The notes: a model not told the origin generated them from the letters alone. Positions 8,868 through 18,128 are shown, counted from the stretch's first letter. The stretch is DNA of 64,000 bases from Candidatus Poribacteria bacterium (GCA_028818705.1 JAPPNJ010000045.1:1-64000), one strand, 5' to 3'. Numbers and translations are program-made.

Positions 8868-10690
8868 ATTTTCGGACAACCCTTGTCATCATCATTTTGC
8901 TTGCAGGCATTGCTGGGGCGTATTTCCTGTTTTTTCAGGAATCGACAGACCCAGCATCGACAGACGAGAAATCTCCGATTCACGAAGTCTACAATATAGA
9001 ACGGGACAGCGTCCAACAGGTGGAACTTTCGTTTGCAGACGCAGCATATCAAAACCTAAAATTGGTAAAAGAAGCATCGGGCAGCTGGCAGTTACAGGTT
9101 CCGTTTCAGGCAGACGCAGACAATAAAAAAATAAACCAAATGTTAGATGATATTCTAAACAAACGCGTCAAACACACCATTGAAGTGTCAGAACTGACCC
9201 AGTACGGACTGGATACACCGAGCATAACGCTTGCACTTTGGACGGATAGGACGGCACCGGCGGTCACCTTTCTAATCGGCAAAAAGGCGATTAACTATTC
9301 TGTTTATATCCAAGAGAAATCGGAAGCACACGTCTTTCTCATTGAGTCCAGCGCGCTTGATGATCTGACGAAGTCCCCGAGTGACCTCCGCGAGCGATCC
9401 GTTGTCAAGTTCAATGCTGAAACGGTGTCCAATATTCAACTCACGTATGGAGATGTACGCTCGACTTCTCAATCAAAGACTGTGAACTGCGAAAAGCGGG
9501 AGGACACATGGTACGTTACACAACCTATCAAAGCGAAAGCGGATGCTCAAGAAATTGAGAAGATTCTTTCGGAACTGCTTTTATTGCAAGTGTCAACCTA
9601 TGAAGCAGATGGCGCAAACGCGACTGCCTTAGCCCAATTAGAAAAGTACGGATTAGATGGACCGCGTATCCGAGTGAAACTTACAGACAGAAATATTATC
9701 CACACACTTAACATCGGCTCGACAGTTCCCCGGAAAAATGGGCAACAGGAACATGTTTATGTGAAAGATGTTCATTACGAATCGGTCTATACTGTTCCTA
9801 ATGACATCTACCATCTTCTCAACAAAACCGCTTTCGATCTGCGTGATAAACGGGTTATCGATTTTCAACGGACCGCCACAAATCGCTTTTCTATTTCAAT
9901 CAGAGGGCAAGCAGACGTTGTCTGCACAAAGGGTTATGATAATATATGGGAATTGCAAACACCGACCGGGAAAATAAAGACAGATGCGAAAGCGGTGGAC
10001 GACCTGCTTTTTGGGGTTGACTCACTTGAAGCCCTCGCATTTGTTGAATCTTCCGCCAGAAACCTGGCATCATACGGGTTAGCAGCACCGTCAATGAAGG
10101 TCGCTTTCACACAAAAGGGTGAAGAAAAGCCAGTAATTCTGCTTATCGGAGATTCCGCGGAAGATGAAACTGTCTATGTCAAATCTGAATATTCACCGCA
10201 AGTTGCTCGCGTTGAACGTGCGCTCATTGACAAGATTGCCTTAGGTGCAGCAGGGTTACGAGATAAACAGGTTCTCAATTTTCATATTGATGACGCGATC
10301 CGACTCACTTTACGGGGCGAGGATGTAGATTCTTTTACATGCCAACGGCTTGGAACGAATTGGCGACTCACTGCTCCAGTGAAAGAGGAGGCGAACAATG
10401 CAGAAGTAAACGCTATCATCTATGAACTTGATAATCTAACGGCGGACACATTTATAGGGAACATTTCTGCCCTTACGGATAGTACTACGGGCTTTAATAA
10501 TCCTCACGTGCAGTTGACTATCGAACTGCGGAATCAGAAAGTATATACCCTGCAAGTTGGCAAAACAGAGGCATCCGGGCATTTCTATGCCCGACTTCAA
10601 CATGCACCAGATTTAATTTTTCTGCTCAATACTGAACTCGTTCCAAAACTGAAAACAACACTCACACTGCTTCGGATGTCGGAACGGTAA
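8864..10690 (+). CDS. DUF4340 domain protein of the GldFG-type operon
   Basis: I start at the GTG at 8864, which overlaps the preceding stop (GTGA) and has AAGGAG about 8 nt upstream; a GTG nine codons earlier is less likely. The 608-residue protein has a single N-terminal membrane anchor (about residues 5-25) and then an extracytoplasmic region with internally repeated units of the form '...SWQLQVPFQADADNKKINQMLDDI', 'TWYVTQPIKAKADAQEIEKIL', 'IWELQTPTGKIKTDAKAVDDLL', 'NWRLTAPVKEEANNAEVNAII'. These are the DUF4340 repeats, four copies here. DUF4340 proteins commonly follow GldG-like genes. Their function is unknown; an envelope role with the transporter is inferred from context. Confidence 0.8.
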   Translation: MNFRTTLVIIILLAGIAGAYFLFFQESTDPASTDEKSPIHEVYNIERDSVQQVELSFADAAYQNLKLVKEASGSWQLQVPFQADADNKKINQMLDDILNKRVKHTIEVSELTQYGLDTPSITLALWTDRTAPAVTFLIGKKAINYSVYIQEKSEAHVFLIESSALDDLTKSPSDLRERSVVKFNAETVSNIQLTYGDVRSTSQSKTVNCEKREDTWYVTQPIKAKADAQEIEKILSELLLLQVSTYEADGANATALAQLEKYGLDGPRIRVKLTDRNIIHTLNIGSTVPRKNGQQEHVYVKDVHYESVYTVPNDIYHLLNKTAFDLRDKRVIDFQRTATNRFSISIRGQADVVCTKGYDNIWELQTPTGKIKTDAKAVDDLLFGVDSLEALAFVESSARNLASYGLAAPSMKVAFTQKGEEKPVILLIGDSAEDETVYVKSEYSPQVARVERALIDKIALGAAGLRDKQVLNFHIDDAIRLTLRGEDVDSFTCQRLGTNWRLTAPVKEEANNAEVNAIIYELDNLTADTFIGNISALTDSTTGFNNPHVQLTIELRNQKVYTLQVGKTEASGHFYARLQHAPDLIFLLNTELVPKLKTTLTLLRMSER

Positions 10691-10800
10691 GTAAATGGTT
10701 GTCGGCTATCGGCTATCAGTATTCAGTAAAGAGATTTCTTTTTACAGATGGCTTGTTGCTGATCGTCGACGACTGATGTCTATCTGAGCGATTTAACGTT

Positions 10801-12012
10801 ATGCAGACGTACATTATCGTAACAGCTTATTTCCTGTTTTTTCTTGAACTCCTTATCATTAGCCGATCCTTTTGGTACGCGCGGCGCGAACGCAATAGGC
10901 AGAGACCGGCTTATACCCCAAAGGTAGCGGTTATCGCACCCCACTATGGCTGGGATGCTGACACAGCAGAACATGTCAAAGGACTGTTGCACCAAGACTA
11001 TGCGGGTGTGTACGAAGTTTTCTTTGTGACACACCAAAATGCGGATTCAGGGCATGATGTTTCTTATCCGCACCTATGCGAAATTGCCGAACCGTATCCG
11101 AATATCCATGTCCTATTAGCACCGAACATCATTGAAAACGAGCTGCCCCGTTCGCAAAAGGTGCAGAACCTCCTGACAGTGATAGAACAACTGCCGGGAG
11201 ATATTGAGGTTATCGCGTTTGTGGATGCGGATGTTGCTATCCAAGAAAATTGGTTAACGTTGCTTGTCGACCCACTCCAAGAACCAGATATAGGAACGAC
11301 AGTCGGCGGACGGTTCTATTTCCCCCAGACATGGAATATCGCATCTCTCGTGGAATCGATATGGGTAAACTTTCAGATGAGTGCACAAGGCGATCATCCA
11401 CACACGATGGTGTGGGGTGGTTCTAATGCATTTCGACGTGAGATGCTCGAAAAAGCCCAAATCCTTCAACGTTGGGAAGAGGCGACAATTGAAGACCTCA
11501 ACACAACGCTTGCAATGCGAGACGTTAAGCAGAAAATTCATTTTGTTCCAGACTGCGTAGCTATCACGCGAACAACTAATCGGACCTGGCACCAGATCGT
11601 CGAATTTACAAACCGTCAGATGATTATGACATTTCACATGGGACTCTGGAGGCAATGGTTAGCGATTCTGATAGTGTTTTTACCAAAAGGTATCTGCGTG
11701 ATTGGATCAATTCCATTTTTATTTTATAGAGGAGAGTTGCTACCGATTGCCTTTATCCCTTTTCTGGAGGCATTCAGTTACCGGCTCTACTCGAAAAACC
11801 TACCGCGTTGGCTCCGAGAGATGCCGAAGGTCCGGCAGTCGATTGGTTTAACTTCCTACGTCACTTCAGTCTCACTATTTCTGGCGGGTCTCAACGCCGT
11901 ATATGCTGTATTCCAGCGTAAAATCACTTGGGGCGGGGTGCAGTACGAGATTTTGTCTGCGACAAAATGTAGAGTTTTAGGTAGAGCCAAGCCAAAACGG
12001 GCTTCACTATAA
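10801..12012 (+). CDS. Membrane glycosyltransferase, GT2 family (ceramide-glucosyltransferase/HpnI-like)
   Basis: The 403-residue protein has an N-terminal membrane segment, a GT-A domain, and two or three membrane segments in the C-terminal third. PKVAVIAPHYGWD opens the GT-A domain, VIAFVDADV supplies the DxD-type metal/nucleotide motif (about residue 140), VWGGSNAFRREML is the acceptor-loop region, and ATIEDLNTT followed later by TNRQM resembles the (D/E)D...QxxRW pattern of processive or lipid glycosyltransferases. The overall arrangement is like ceramide glucosyltransferase and hopanoid HpnI, so a lipid acceptor is plausible but unproven. It is preceded by a repeat-rich spacer and stands as a single gene. 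Confidence 0.75.
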   Translation: MQTYIIVTAYFLFFLELLIISRSFWYARRERNRQRPAYTPKVAVIAPHYGWDADTAEHVKGLLHQDYAGVYEVFFVTHQNADSGHDVSYPHLCEIAEPYPNIHVLLAPNIIENELPRSQKVQNLLTVIEQLPGDIEVIAFVDADVAIQENWLTLLVDPLQEPDIGTTVGGRFYFPQTWNIASLVESIWVNFQMSAQGDHPHTMVWGGSNAFRREMLEKAQILQRWEEATIEDLNTTLAMRDVKQKIHFVPDCVAITRTTNRTWHQIVEFTNRQMIMTFHMGLWRQWLAILIVFLPKGICVIGSIPFLFYRGELLPIAFIPFLEAFSYRLYSKNLPRWLREMPKVRQSIGLTSYVTSVSLFLAGLNAVYAVFQRKITWGGVQYEILSATKCRVLGRAKPKRASL

Positions 12013-12228
12013 AACTGAATGTCCATGATGTTAGGAAAACATTCTTGTTTTTTTTTTGAAAATGTGGCATAGTATTTTTCAAGACTTTTTATCTATTAAA
12101 TCTGGACGCTGCGCTCCGTTGTCGCTTGCGGTTTTTAGTTAATTCTTAAGATTATCTGTGCCGATAGCGATCTTGATGTCCCACAACGGAGAGAAGATTC
12201 CTTTATAACAGAACTACAGGAGCGAAAG

Positions 12229-12645
12229 ATGGGTTCAGAAAAAATTACCAAACCAGAAAAAGAATGGAAAGAACAACTTACACAGGAAGAATATCAGGTG
12301 ACCCGGAAGAAAGGGACAGAACGCGCTTTTACGGGGAAATACCACGATTGCAAAGAGGCAGGAACCTATCATTGTATCTGCTGCGGAAGCCCACTCTTTA
12401 GTTCTGACACGAAATACGACTCTGGAACCGGGTGGCCCAGCTTTTGGGAATCTATCTCGCCTGACTCGGTTGAGACGAAATCAGATTTCAGCATATTTTT
12501 CATGCCGCGCACCGAAGTGGTCTGTAGCCGATGCGATGCTCATCTTGGTCACGTCTTCAACGACGGCCCTGCACCGACGGGTAAGCGTTATTGCTTGAAT
12601 TCCGCGGCACTCACACTGGTAAAACCAGAAGCAGATAGCGAATAG
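12229..12645 (+). CDS. msrB: Peptide-methionine (R)-S-oxide reductase
   Basis: The 138-residue protein matches MsrB, which reduces the R epimer of methionine sulfoxide in proteins. It shows CICCGSPLFSSDTKYDSGTG, the GWPSFW motif, VVCSRCDAHLGHVFNDGP, and the catalytic RYCLNSAAL motif (cysteine 122). The two zinc CxxC pairs (49/52 and 99/102) are present. Length and start (ATG with AGGAG about 8 nt upstream) are typical. It lies alone in a repeat-containing spacer. Confidence 0.95.
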   Translation: MGSEKITKPEKEWKEQLTQEEYQVTRKKGTERAFTGKYHDCKEAGTYHCICCGSPLFSSDTKYDSGTGWPSFWESISPDSVETKSDFSIFFMPRTEVVCSRCDAHLGHVFNDGPAPTGKRYCLNSAALTLVKPEADSE

Positions 12646-12721
12646 CGGTTAGCAGATAGCGCACTGCTAATTGCCAATTGCTAATTGCTAACAGCAAACA
12701 GCTATAAACAAAGGAGAATTG

Positions 12722-13942
12722 ATGGCACTACGTAGTCGAATCTCACCACGATTTTTTGTCAATGAACTCGCCAGTGCTATGTCGGAAGATTGGGATACTT
12801 CCAGCAAGTTCGTGCGTTACCAACTCGCTAAGGAAAGTTTTAACTGGCGACATCCGCTCGGTGCAAAACACGGTAAAGGCGATGCCATCCAACTGGTGAG
12901 CCTCCGTATTACCGATATGTGCAACCTCCGTTGCCACTCGTGTGGACAATGGGGCGATAACGGTTACTTGCTCGGGAAATCTATGAAAGAGCTCAAGCAG
13001 CGCGAGGTTCCGGTTGAAGTCTATAAAAACCTTGTGGATCAGATTGTAGATGCAGGCTGGTCCCCGGTGTGGTACATCTGGGGCGGTGAACCGATGCTTT
13101 ACCCCGACATCATCGAATTGATGCACTACATCAAAGACCGTGGAATGCCGATATCACTGGTTAGTAACGCCACACATATTGCCAGACGCGCCGACGATAT
13201 CCTGGAAACCTGCAAAATTATCTACCTGAGCGTTGATGGACCAAATGAAGATATTCACAATACACAACGTCCCGGTTTAACCCCAAACTACGACAACTTT
13301 AAAGACGTTAAGGCTGCGTTGGAAGTACTCAGTGCAGCAAAAGAGAAGCGGAACGTAAAGTTTCCTTATATTATTCCACTCAGCTGCGTTACGATGTATA
13401 ATATTGACGTTGTTGTGGACCTTTACAAGTTTACGAGTCAATATGCCGATGCCCAGATCTTCTATCTGACGTGGTGGATAGATTCCGAATCAGCACAAGA
13501 GCATACAGAAGACTTTGAGAGTCGTTTCGGTTTTAAGCCACAGACCCACTATGGCTGGATAGGGACATGGAAGGATTTTGACCACGGTGTTATCTTGGAT
13601 CGTTTTGAAGAGATGGAAAGTCTATCCAACAAAGAACAGCGCTGTCCACCTATTATGATGCCGAGACTCAACACGCGCGGCGAAATCCAACGTTATTATA
13701 CTGATCATGAGCAAACCTTTGGATACAACCAGTGCGTCAGCATCTTCATGACAATGGAGATTGATAGCAACGGCGATGTTAGCCTTTGCCGAGACTATCA
13801 CGACTATATCATCGGCAATATCAAAACAGACAAGGTTGTCGATATGTGGAATAATCAGAAAGCGGTGACGTTCCGGAAGTCTGTGAGTGATGATGGACCT
13901 ATGCCTGTATGCCGCCGATGCTGTGGATTGATGGGATTTTAA
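12722..13942 (+). CDS. Radical SAM protein with SPASM-type C-terminus
   Basis: The start is the ATG at 12722, five nt after AAGGAG; an adjacent TTG is one codon earlier. The 406 residues carry the radical-SAM cluster motif CX3CX2C at C67, C71 and C74 (RITDMCNLRCHSCGQW), the GGEP motif (WYIWGGEPMLYPD), and a C-terminal auxiliary-cluster region with CVSIFMTMEIDSNGDVSLCRDY and later CRRCCG. SPASM proteins commonly modify peptides or act as anaerobic maturases or in cofactor biosynthesis. No precursor peptide gene is evident next to it, so the substrate is unknown. The 3' flank carries a GGGTTGC hairpin. Confidence 0.85.
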   Translation: MALRSRISPRFFVNELASAMSEDWDTSSKFVRYQLAKESFNWRHPLGAKHGKGDAIQLVSLRITDMCNLRCHSCGQWGDNGYLLGKSMKELKQREVPVEVYKNLVDQIVDAGWSPVWYIWGGEPMLYPDIIELMHYIKDRGMPISLVSNATHIARRADDILETCKIIYLSVDGPNEDIHNTQRPGLTPNYDNFKDVKAALEVLSAAKEKRNVKFPYIIPLSCVTMYNIDVVVDLYKFTSQYADAQIFYLTWWIDSESAQEHTEDFESRFGFKPQTHYGWIGTWKDFDHGVILDRFEEMESLSNKEQRCPPIMMPRLNTRGEIQRYYTDHEQTFGYNQCVSIFMTMEIDSNGDVSLCRDYHDYIIGNIKTDKVVDMWNNQKAVTFRKSVSDDGPMPVCRRCCGLMGF

Positions 13943-13963
13943 TTGGCTGTCAGCAGTCAGGTC

Positions 13964-13980
13964 GGGTTGCTATGCAACCC
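13964..13980. repeat. Hairpin related to the 5513-5562 pair
   Basis: GGGTTGC-TAT-GCAACCC lies 22 nt after the radical SAM gene and is embedded in short CAGT/TCAG-type sequence like that around the hairpins at 5513-5562. The stem is identical to the first of those, while the loop differs. Confidence 0.6.
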
Positions 13981-14121
13981 TTTTGGCAATTAGTCAGAGA
14001 GGTTTCTTGTGGCAGTTGTGTCACGCTTGTCTGCTACACTCCCTACTGAAAGTTGCCAAGGGCTTCCGATCGCCAACTACCAATCATCATTTACTAACTG
14101 ACAACTATTAGAGGAGACTCT

Positions 14122-14985
14122 ATGAAAATAGGATTACGTATTCCGGGCACAGCCCGTCAACTGCCTTTTGCAGAGTTCTGTAAATGGTGTGCAGATAACG
14201 GGTTTGAAGCCGTTGATATTGGAGAAACTACTCCCGAAATTGTCCAAACCGCGAGAGACGCGGGCCTCGTCATCGGTTCTGCAGATCTCCCGGGGGTCAG
14301 CGACCTGCTGAGTGCCAAAAAATCCAAACAGAAATCAGGGGCAGCAGCAGCAAAAGCGGCTATCGAAGCCGCTGCTGACAACGACGTTCATATCATGTTC
14401 TGCGTCTTTGTGCCAGGAGACGCGAGTCTCGGTCGGGCAAAAAACTTTGAGATTTGGAAAGAGACTATCCCCCCGATCGCTGAGTTTGCGGCGTCGAAAG
14501 GTGTGACGATAGCCGTCGAAGGTTGGCCCGGTCCGGGACCTGCTTACCCTGCTCTCGGTTGTACACCGGAAATGTGGCGTGCGATGTTTGAGGCGTGCCC
14601 TTCTCCGGGTTTAGGACTCAACTACGATCCGTCCCACCTCGTCAGAATCGGCATCGACTACCTTCGCGCTCTTAATGAATTCGCGCCCTATGTTAAACAC
14701 GTACACGGAAAAGACACGGACTTCGATGAAGAGGCACTCTATTTGCACGGCAACTTAGGACCGAGCTTCGGTGATGCTCGCGGTTTCGGTGAAGATTGGT
14801 GGCGTTACACCATCCCCGGGGATGGTATTGTGGACTGGCTGAAAGTGGTACAACGCTTAGAGGACGAAGACTTCGACGGTATTGTTAGTGTGGAACTTGA
14901 AGATTACCGTTATTGGCGAACATGGGAATCAGAATCTGACGGTTTGCGCCGCTCACGCGAATATCTTGCCCAGTATGTGCGGTAA
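14122..14985 (+). CDS. Sugar phosphate isomerase/epimerase family (xylose isomerase-like TIM barrel)
   Basis: The 287-residue protein has the AP-endonuclease-2/xylose-isomerase-like fold signature: WCADNGFEAVDIG near the start, IAVEGWPGPGP in the middle with the metal-ligand type glutamate, GLNYDPSHLVRIG, VKHVHGKDTD, and the closing FDGIVSVELEDYRYW. Such proteins isomerise or epimerise keto-sugars, inosose or related compounds. The PhyH oxygenase gene begins 70 nt downstream on the same strand, and both may belong to one catabolic unit. The ATG has GAGGAG upstream. The exact substrate cannot be read from sequence. Confidence 0.85.
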   Translation: MKIGLRIPGTARQLPFAEFCKWCADNGFEAVDIGETTPEIVQTARDAGLVIGSADLPGVSDLLSAKKSKQKSGAAAAKAAIEAAADNDVHIMFCVFVPGDASLGRAKNFEIWKETIPPIAEFAASKGVTIAVEGWPGPGPAYPALGCTPEMWRAMFEACPSPGLGLNYDPSHLVRIGIDYLRALNEFAPYVKHVHGKDTDFDEEALYLHGNLGPSFGDARGFGEDWWRYTIPGDGIVDWLKVVQRLEDEDFDGIVSVELEDYRYWRTWESESDGLRRSREYLAQYVR

Positions 14986-15054
14986 CGATCCAGCGTTTGT
15001 GTAGGGGCGTCCGGCTATCCAAAAAATACAACCGCGCAACTAAGGAGAATTACT

Positions 15055-15984
15055 ATGAAGGAACTTCTTAATATGGGCATGACTTCTTCACCTGAGAAGT
15101 ACCTTGCTCACCTCATCACAGCAGAGGAACGCACGTTTTTTGAAGAACAGGGTTACCTGTATATCCCGAACGCGCTCTCTACAGAGATGCGTGAACAGTT
15201 GCTAAACGCTGTAGATACCTTGCACAACAAAGCACTCACTTCAGGTAGAGCAAAGCCTGACTCGCACTGGGGCTGGTCAGATTTCTTAGGTGCTGACGAT
15301 GCACTTTTAAATCTTGTCGATCTGCCGACAACGTTACCAAAGGTGTGGGGAATCTTGGGATGGAATATCTATCTATACCACGCTCACATGCACGTCAAAC
15401 CGCCAGCGGCTCCAGATGCTGAAGAAGGTGAAGGATGGCTGGAGTGGCACCAAGACAGTGGACGCGTTAATATCGAGTTGGAAACCGATCCACGTCCGCG
15501 TTTGTCGCTGAAAGTGGCATACTTTCTCACAGATGTTTCCGAACCTGGGCGCGGTAACTTCTATATCCGTCCGGGTAGCCACATAAAGTCAGATATGAAC
15601 GTTCCATTGTCCGAAATTGCCCGAGATCCGCGCGAAGCGACTGCAGATGATGTCCCCGACGATGCGATGCCGGTCTGTGTAGAACCTGGAACCGCCGTTC
15701 TGTTTGATAGACGACTCTGGCACTCGCGGAGTCCGAACCACTCAGATATGACCCGGAAGGCACTCTTCTACGGTTATGGCTACCGTTGGATTCGTCCGAA
15801 AGACGAAATGACGGTTGAACCTCTTTATGAAAAATGCGATCCGATTCGTCGGCAGCTGCTCGGTGCAGCCACCCGAAATAACGGACGCTACGTTCCCTCC
15901 GAAGACGATGTACCGCTCCGTGGCTGGCTCATTGACAACCTCGGTGACAATCCTGCTTATGCCATGGGACCGCGACATGCTTAG
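15055..15984 (+). CDS. Phytanoyl-CoA dioxygenase family protein
   Basis: The 309-residue protein is an Fe(II)/2-oxoglutarate-dependent oxygenase of the PhyH family. The iron-binding HxD is in LEWHQDSGRVN, and the distal histidine in RRLWHSRSPNHS is followed by the expected basic residue (TRKALFY) for 2-oxoglutarate. The segment RGNFYIRPGSH is the characteristic beta-strand before the distal site. It is one of five PhyH paralogues in the window. AAGGAG 6-7 nt before the ATG supports the start. A strong terminator follows. The substrate is unknown. Confidence 0.9.
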   Translation: MKELLNMGMTSSPEKYLAHLITAEERTFFEEQGYLYIPNALSTEMREQLLNAVDTLHNKALTSGRAKPDSHWGWSDFLGADDALLNLVDLPTTLPKVWGILGWNIYLYHAHMHVKPPAAPDAEEGEGWLEWHQDSGRVNIELETDPRPRLSLKVAYFLTDVSEPGRGNFYIRPGSHIKSDMNVPLSEIARDPREATADDVPDDAMPVCVEPGTAVLFDRRLWHSRSPNHSDMTRKALFYGYGYRWIRPKDEMTVEPLYEKCDPIRRQLLGAATRNNGRYVPSEDDVPLRGWLIDNLGDNPAYAMGPRHA

Positions 15985-15997
15985 TCTCTGCATTCTC

Positions 15998-16031
15998 AAG
16001 GCGAGGTCGAGTGCCTCGCCTTTCTTTTTTT
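15998..16031 (+). terminator. Rho-independent terminator after the PhyH gene
   Basis: AAGGCGAGG (15998-16006) pairs perfectly with CCTCGCCTT (16014-16022) around a 7-nt loop and is followed by TCTTTTTTT to 16031. It lies 14 nt after the PhyH stop codon. Confidence 0.9.
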
Positions 16032-16110
16032 AAGACGTTCCCATATCGAATCCGGAGAATTTCCATAGCGGAACATCTACCTTATATCAGTCCAAAAGGA
16101 GTTTTACCAA

Positions 16111-16782
16111 ATGCATCGTTCGCGCTGCTTTCTTATTCTTATGATGCTCTACTGGATCATTTTCATAGCGTGTGACGAGGCACAGCAGATAATGAAACCT
16201 GTCGTGCCACCCGTTCTGTCAGAAGAAAACGCACGAGGCATACGCATTGAAATCAAACCCACAGAGGAAGGAAACCCCGCACACGGCTTCGGCACGCGCT
16301 CGGTCTATATCAACGGCATCGGTGTCGCTGCCCTCAAAGACAATACCCTTCAGACGTTTCCCATCAACACACTGATTATCAAGGAGGTCAACAATAACAC
16401 CAACACGTTTGTCCAGCACGTCGCCATCATGAAGAAAACCGACGATCCAGCGCATGCCCCATACAACGGATGGCTTTATACACAACACACACGACAGACA
16501 GAAAGCGCGAAGTTCGTAGCAGTCGGCGGTGATGTCCCCGGTAGCACGAGCGAGGGTTGCCATGCTTGCCACGCACAAGCACCCAAAGACAGCGTCTTTA
16601 CACAACTCCCGACACCTGACACAGCGGTTGAAGAAGTGCCACTCCCCTCCGAACCTGAACCCGAACCCACAGAAGAACAACCTCAAGAAACCGAAGAAAC
16701 CCAGCCCCCTGAAGAAACAGAGGATGTCCCTTCAGAAGTCGATCCAGATCTTGGCCGAGGCAATAATCCGGTGGGGAGCTAA
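16111..16782 (+). CDS. Cytochrome P460-type lipoprotein, copy 1
   Basis: The 223-residue protein has a lipoprotein signal ending IIFIAC with the lipobox cysteine at 21. A cytochrome P460-like domain follows: GTRSVYINGIGVAAL, FPINTLIIKEV, VAIMKK, NGWLYTQ, and a single heme-c motif CHACH at 150-154, then QAPKDSVFTQLP. After about residue 165 comes a Pro/Glu/Thr-rich tail (PSEPEPEPTEEQPQETEE). P460 and cytochrome c'-beta proteins bind heme with an extra lysine or other crosslink and act in hydroxylamine or NO chemistry. Whether this copy keeps that activity is unknown. AAAGGAG precedes the ATG. Two paralogues follow on the same strand. Confidence 0.85.
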   Translation: MHRSRCFLILMMLYWIIFIACDEAQQIMKPVVPPVLSEENARGIRIEIKPTEEGNPAHGFGTRSVYINGIGVAALKDNTLQTFPINTLIIKEVNNNTNTFVQHVAIMKKTDDPAHAPYNGWLYTQHTRQTESAKFVAVGGDVPGSTSEGCHACHAQAPKDSVFTQLPTPDTAVEEVPLPSEPEPEPTEEQPQETEETQPPEETEDVPSEVDPDLGRGNNPVGS

Positions 16783-17216
16783 TCTTTGAATAATTAAGCC
16801 GTTGAAGCACTGGCTGCAGGGCGTTCCTGCAGCATAGGAATGACGGAACTCCGTATCCTCACATCAACCGCTGTCTCAGTCTCTATCCTTGGCTTTGGGT
16901 GCTCGCGATGATCGAAAATGACATAATACCCTGGGGTGTGTAAATATTTTGTCAGAAGTGGTATACACCTTTCGCCCCGCTGGGGCTTTAGCCCTGGGAC
17001 TAAGGACATTTCTATACACCTTTCGCCCCGCTGGGGCTAAAGATACTGCTGCAATGAAACCTAAGGACACGATGAAAACGGGCCGATTTGCAGTCGTCAA
17101 TTTGGATCGCTTAATGCCAAAAACTTTACACACCCTTTTCCTTGATTGCCACCACAATTTGTGCTAAACTCTACCTCATTTGTTCACACAGAAACTCTCC
17201 AAAGGAGTCTTAACGG
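16783..17216. other. Spacer with a possible 202-bp inverted-repeat element and the copied 3' tail of the P460 unit
   Basis: The first roughly 75 bases after copy 1 recur almost unchanged after copy 2 (17886-17960), so the duplicated unit includes 3' flank. GGGTGTGTAAA (16934-16944) and TTTACACACCC (17125-17135) form a perfect 11-bp inverted repeat, extending imperfectly to about 20 bp. It encloses two GCCCCGCTGGGGC hairpins (16974-16986 and 17025-17037), each preceded by TATACACCTTTC. The arrangement resembles a miniature element with terminal inverted repeats. No gene is seen here. Confidence 0.55.
17142..17170 (+). promoter_or_regulatory. Sigma-70-type promoter for P460 copy 2
   Basis: TTGATT (17142-17147) and TAAACT (17165-17170) are 17 nt apart and lie about 47 nt before the start codon at 17217. 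Confidence 0.5.
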
Positions 17217-17885
17217 ATGCATGGCTCGCATTACTTCCTCATTCTTATAATGCTCTGTTGTGTCGCTTTCATAGCGTGTGACGAGGCACAGCTGATAATG
17301 AAACCTGTCGTGCCATCCGAACTATCAGCAGCAGGCATACGCATTGAAATCAAACCCACAGAGCAGGGAAACCCCGCACACGGCTTCGGCACGCGCTCAG
17401 TCTATATCAACGGCATCGGTGTCGCTGCCCTGAAAGACGATACCCTCAAGACTTTCCCCATCGGCACGCTCATTACCAAGGAGGTCAACAATAACACCAA
17501 CACCTTCGTCCAACACGTCGCCATCATGAAGAAAACCGACGAAACCGAGTATGCTGCACACAACGGGTGGCTTTATACACAACACACACGACAGACAGAA
17601 AGCGAGAAGTTCGTAGCAGTCGGTGGCGATGTTCCCGGTAGCACGAGCGACAGTTGCCACGCCTGCCACACACAAGCACCCAAGGACAGCGTCTTTACAC
17701 AACTCCCGACCCCCGATGCAGCGGTTGAAGAAGTGCCACTCCCCTCTGAACCTGAACCCGAACCCGAACCCACAGAAGAACAACCCCAAGAAACCGAAGA
17801 AACCCAAACATCCGAGGAAACAGAGGATGCGCCTTCAGAAGTCGATCCAGATCTTGGCCGAGGCAATAATCCGGTGGGGAACTAA
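17217..17885 (+). CDS. Cytochrome P460-type lipoprotein, copy 2
   Basis: The 222-residue protein is a close paralogue of the protein at 16111. It has the same lipoprotein signal (CVAFIAC), the same P460 domain with CHACH, and the same Pro/Glu-rich tail with one extra PEPE unit. Differences from copy 1 cluster in the centre (KTDETEYAAHNGW here, KTDDPAHAPYNGW in copy 1) and around the heme motif (STSDSCHACHTQ). The C-terminal end (EVDPDLGRGNNPVGN) and the 3' flank match copy 1. It is predicted to be an outer-membrane or periplasm-facing lipoprotein heme protein. Confidence 0.85.
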   Translation: MHGSHYFLILIMLCCVAFIACDEAQLIMKPVVPSELSAAGIRIEIKPTEQGNPAHGFGTRSVYINGIGVAALKDDTLKTFPIGTLITKEVNNNTNTFVQHVAIMKKTDETEYAAHNGWLYTQHTRQTESEKFVAVGGDVPGSTSDSCHACHTQAPKDSVFTQLPTPDAAVEEVPLPSEPEPEPEPTEEQPQETEETQTSEETEDAPSEVDPDLGRGNNPVGN

Positions 17886-18012
17886 TCTTTGAATAATGAA
17901 GCCGTTGAAGTACTGGATGCAGGGTGTTCCTGCAGCATAGGAATGACGGAACTCTGAATCAGAGAAGTTTGTGGAAGTCAACTGAATAGCCCCACGGTGA
18001 AAAAAGTTTGCT

Positions 18013-18041
18013 TGACTTCAGTCACAAATTCGGCTATACTA
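18013..18041 (+). promoter_or_regulatory. Sigma-70-type promoter for the Rpn-family gene
   Basis: TTGACT (18013-18018), a 17-nt spacer and TATACT (18036-18041) lie about 87 nt before the ATG at 18129. It is one of the best promoter matches in the window. Confidence 0.6.
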
Positions 18042-18128
18042 TTACATTGACACCCCGCATTTCTTGAACCTATCAACCTTTGTAAAACTCAAGCGATGTG
18101 GACGTAAACCCTAAGACGCTAAATATAG

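Noticed and set aside
16949..17167. Small plus-strand frame and an opposite-strand frame between P460 copies 1 and 2
   Set aside because: Both translate GCCCCGCTGGGGC repeats and give the same PAGRKVY-like pattern; no gene support.
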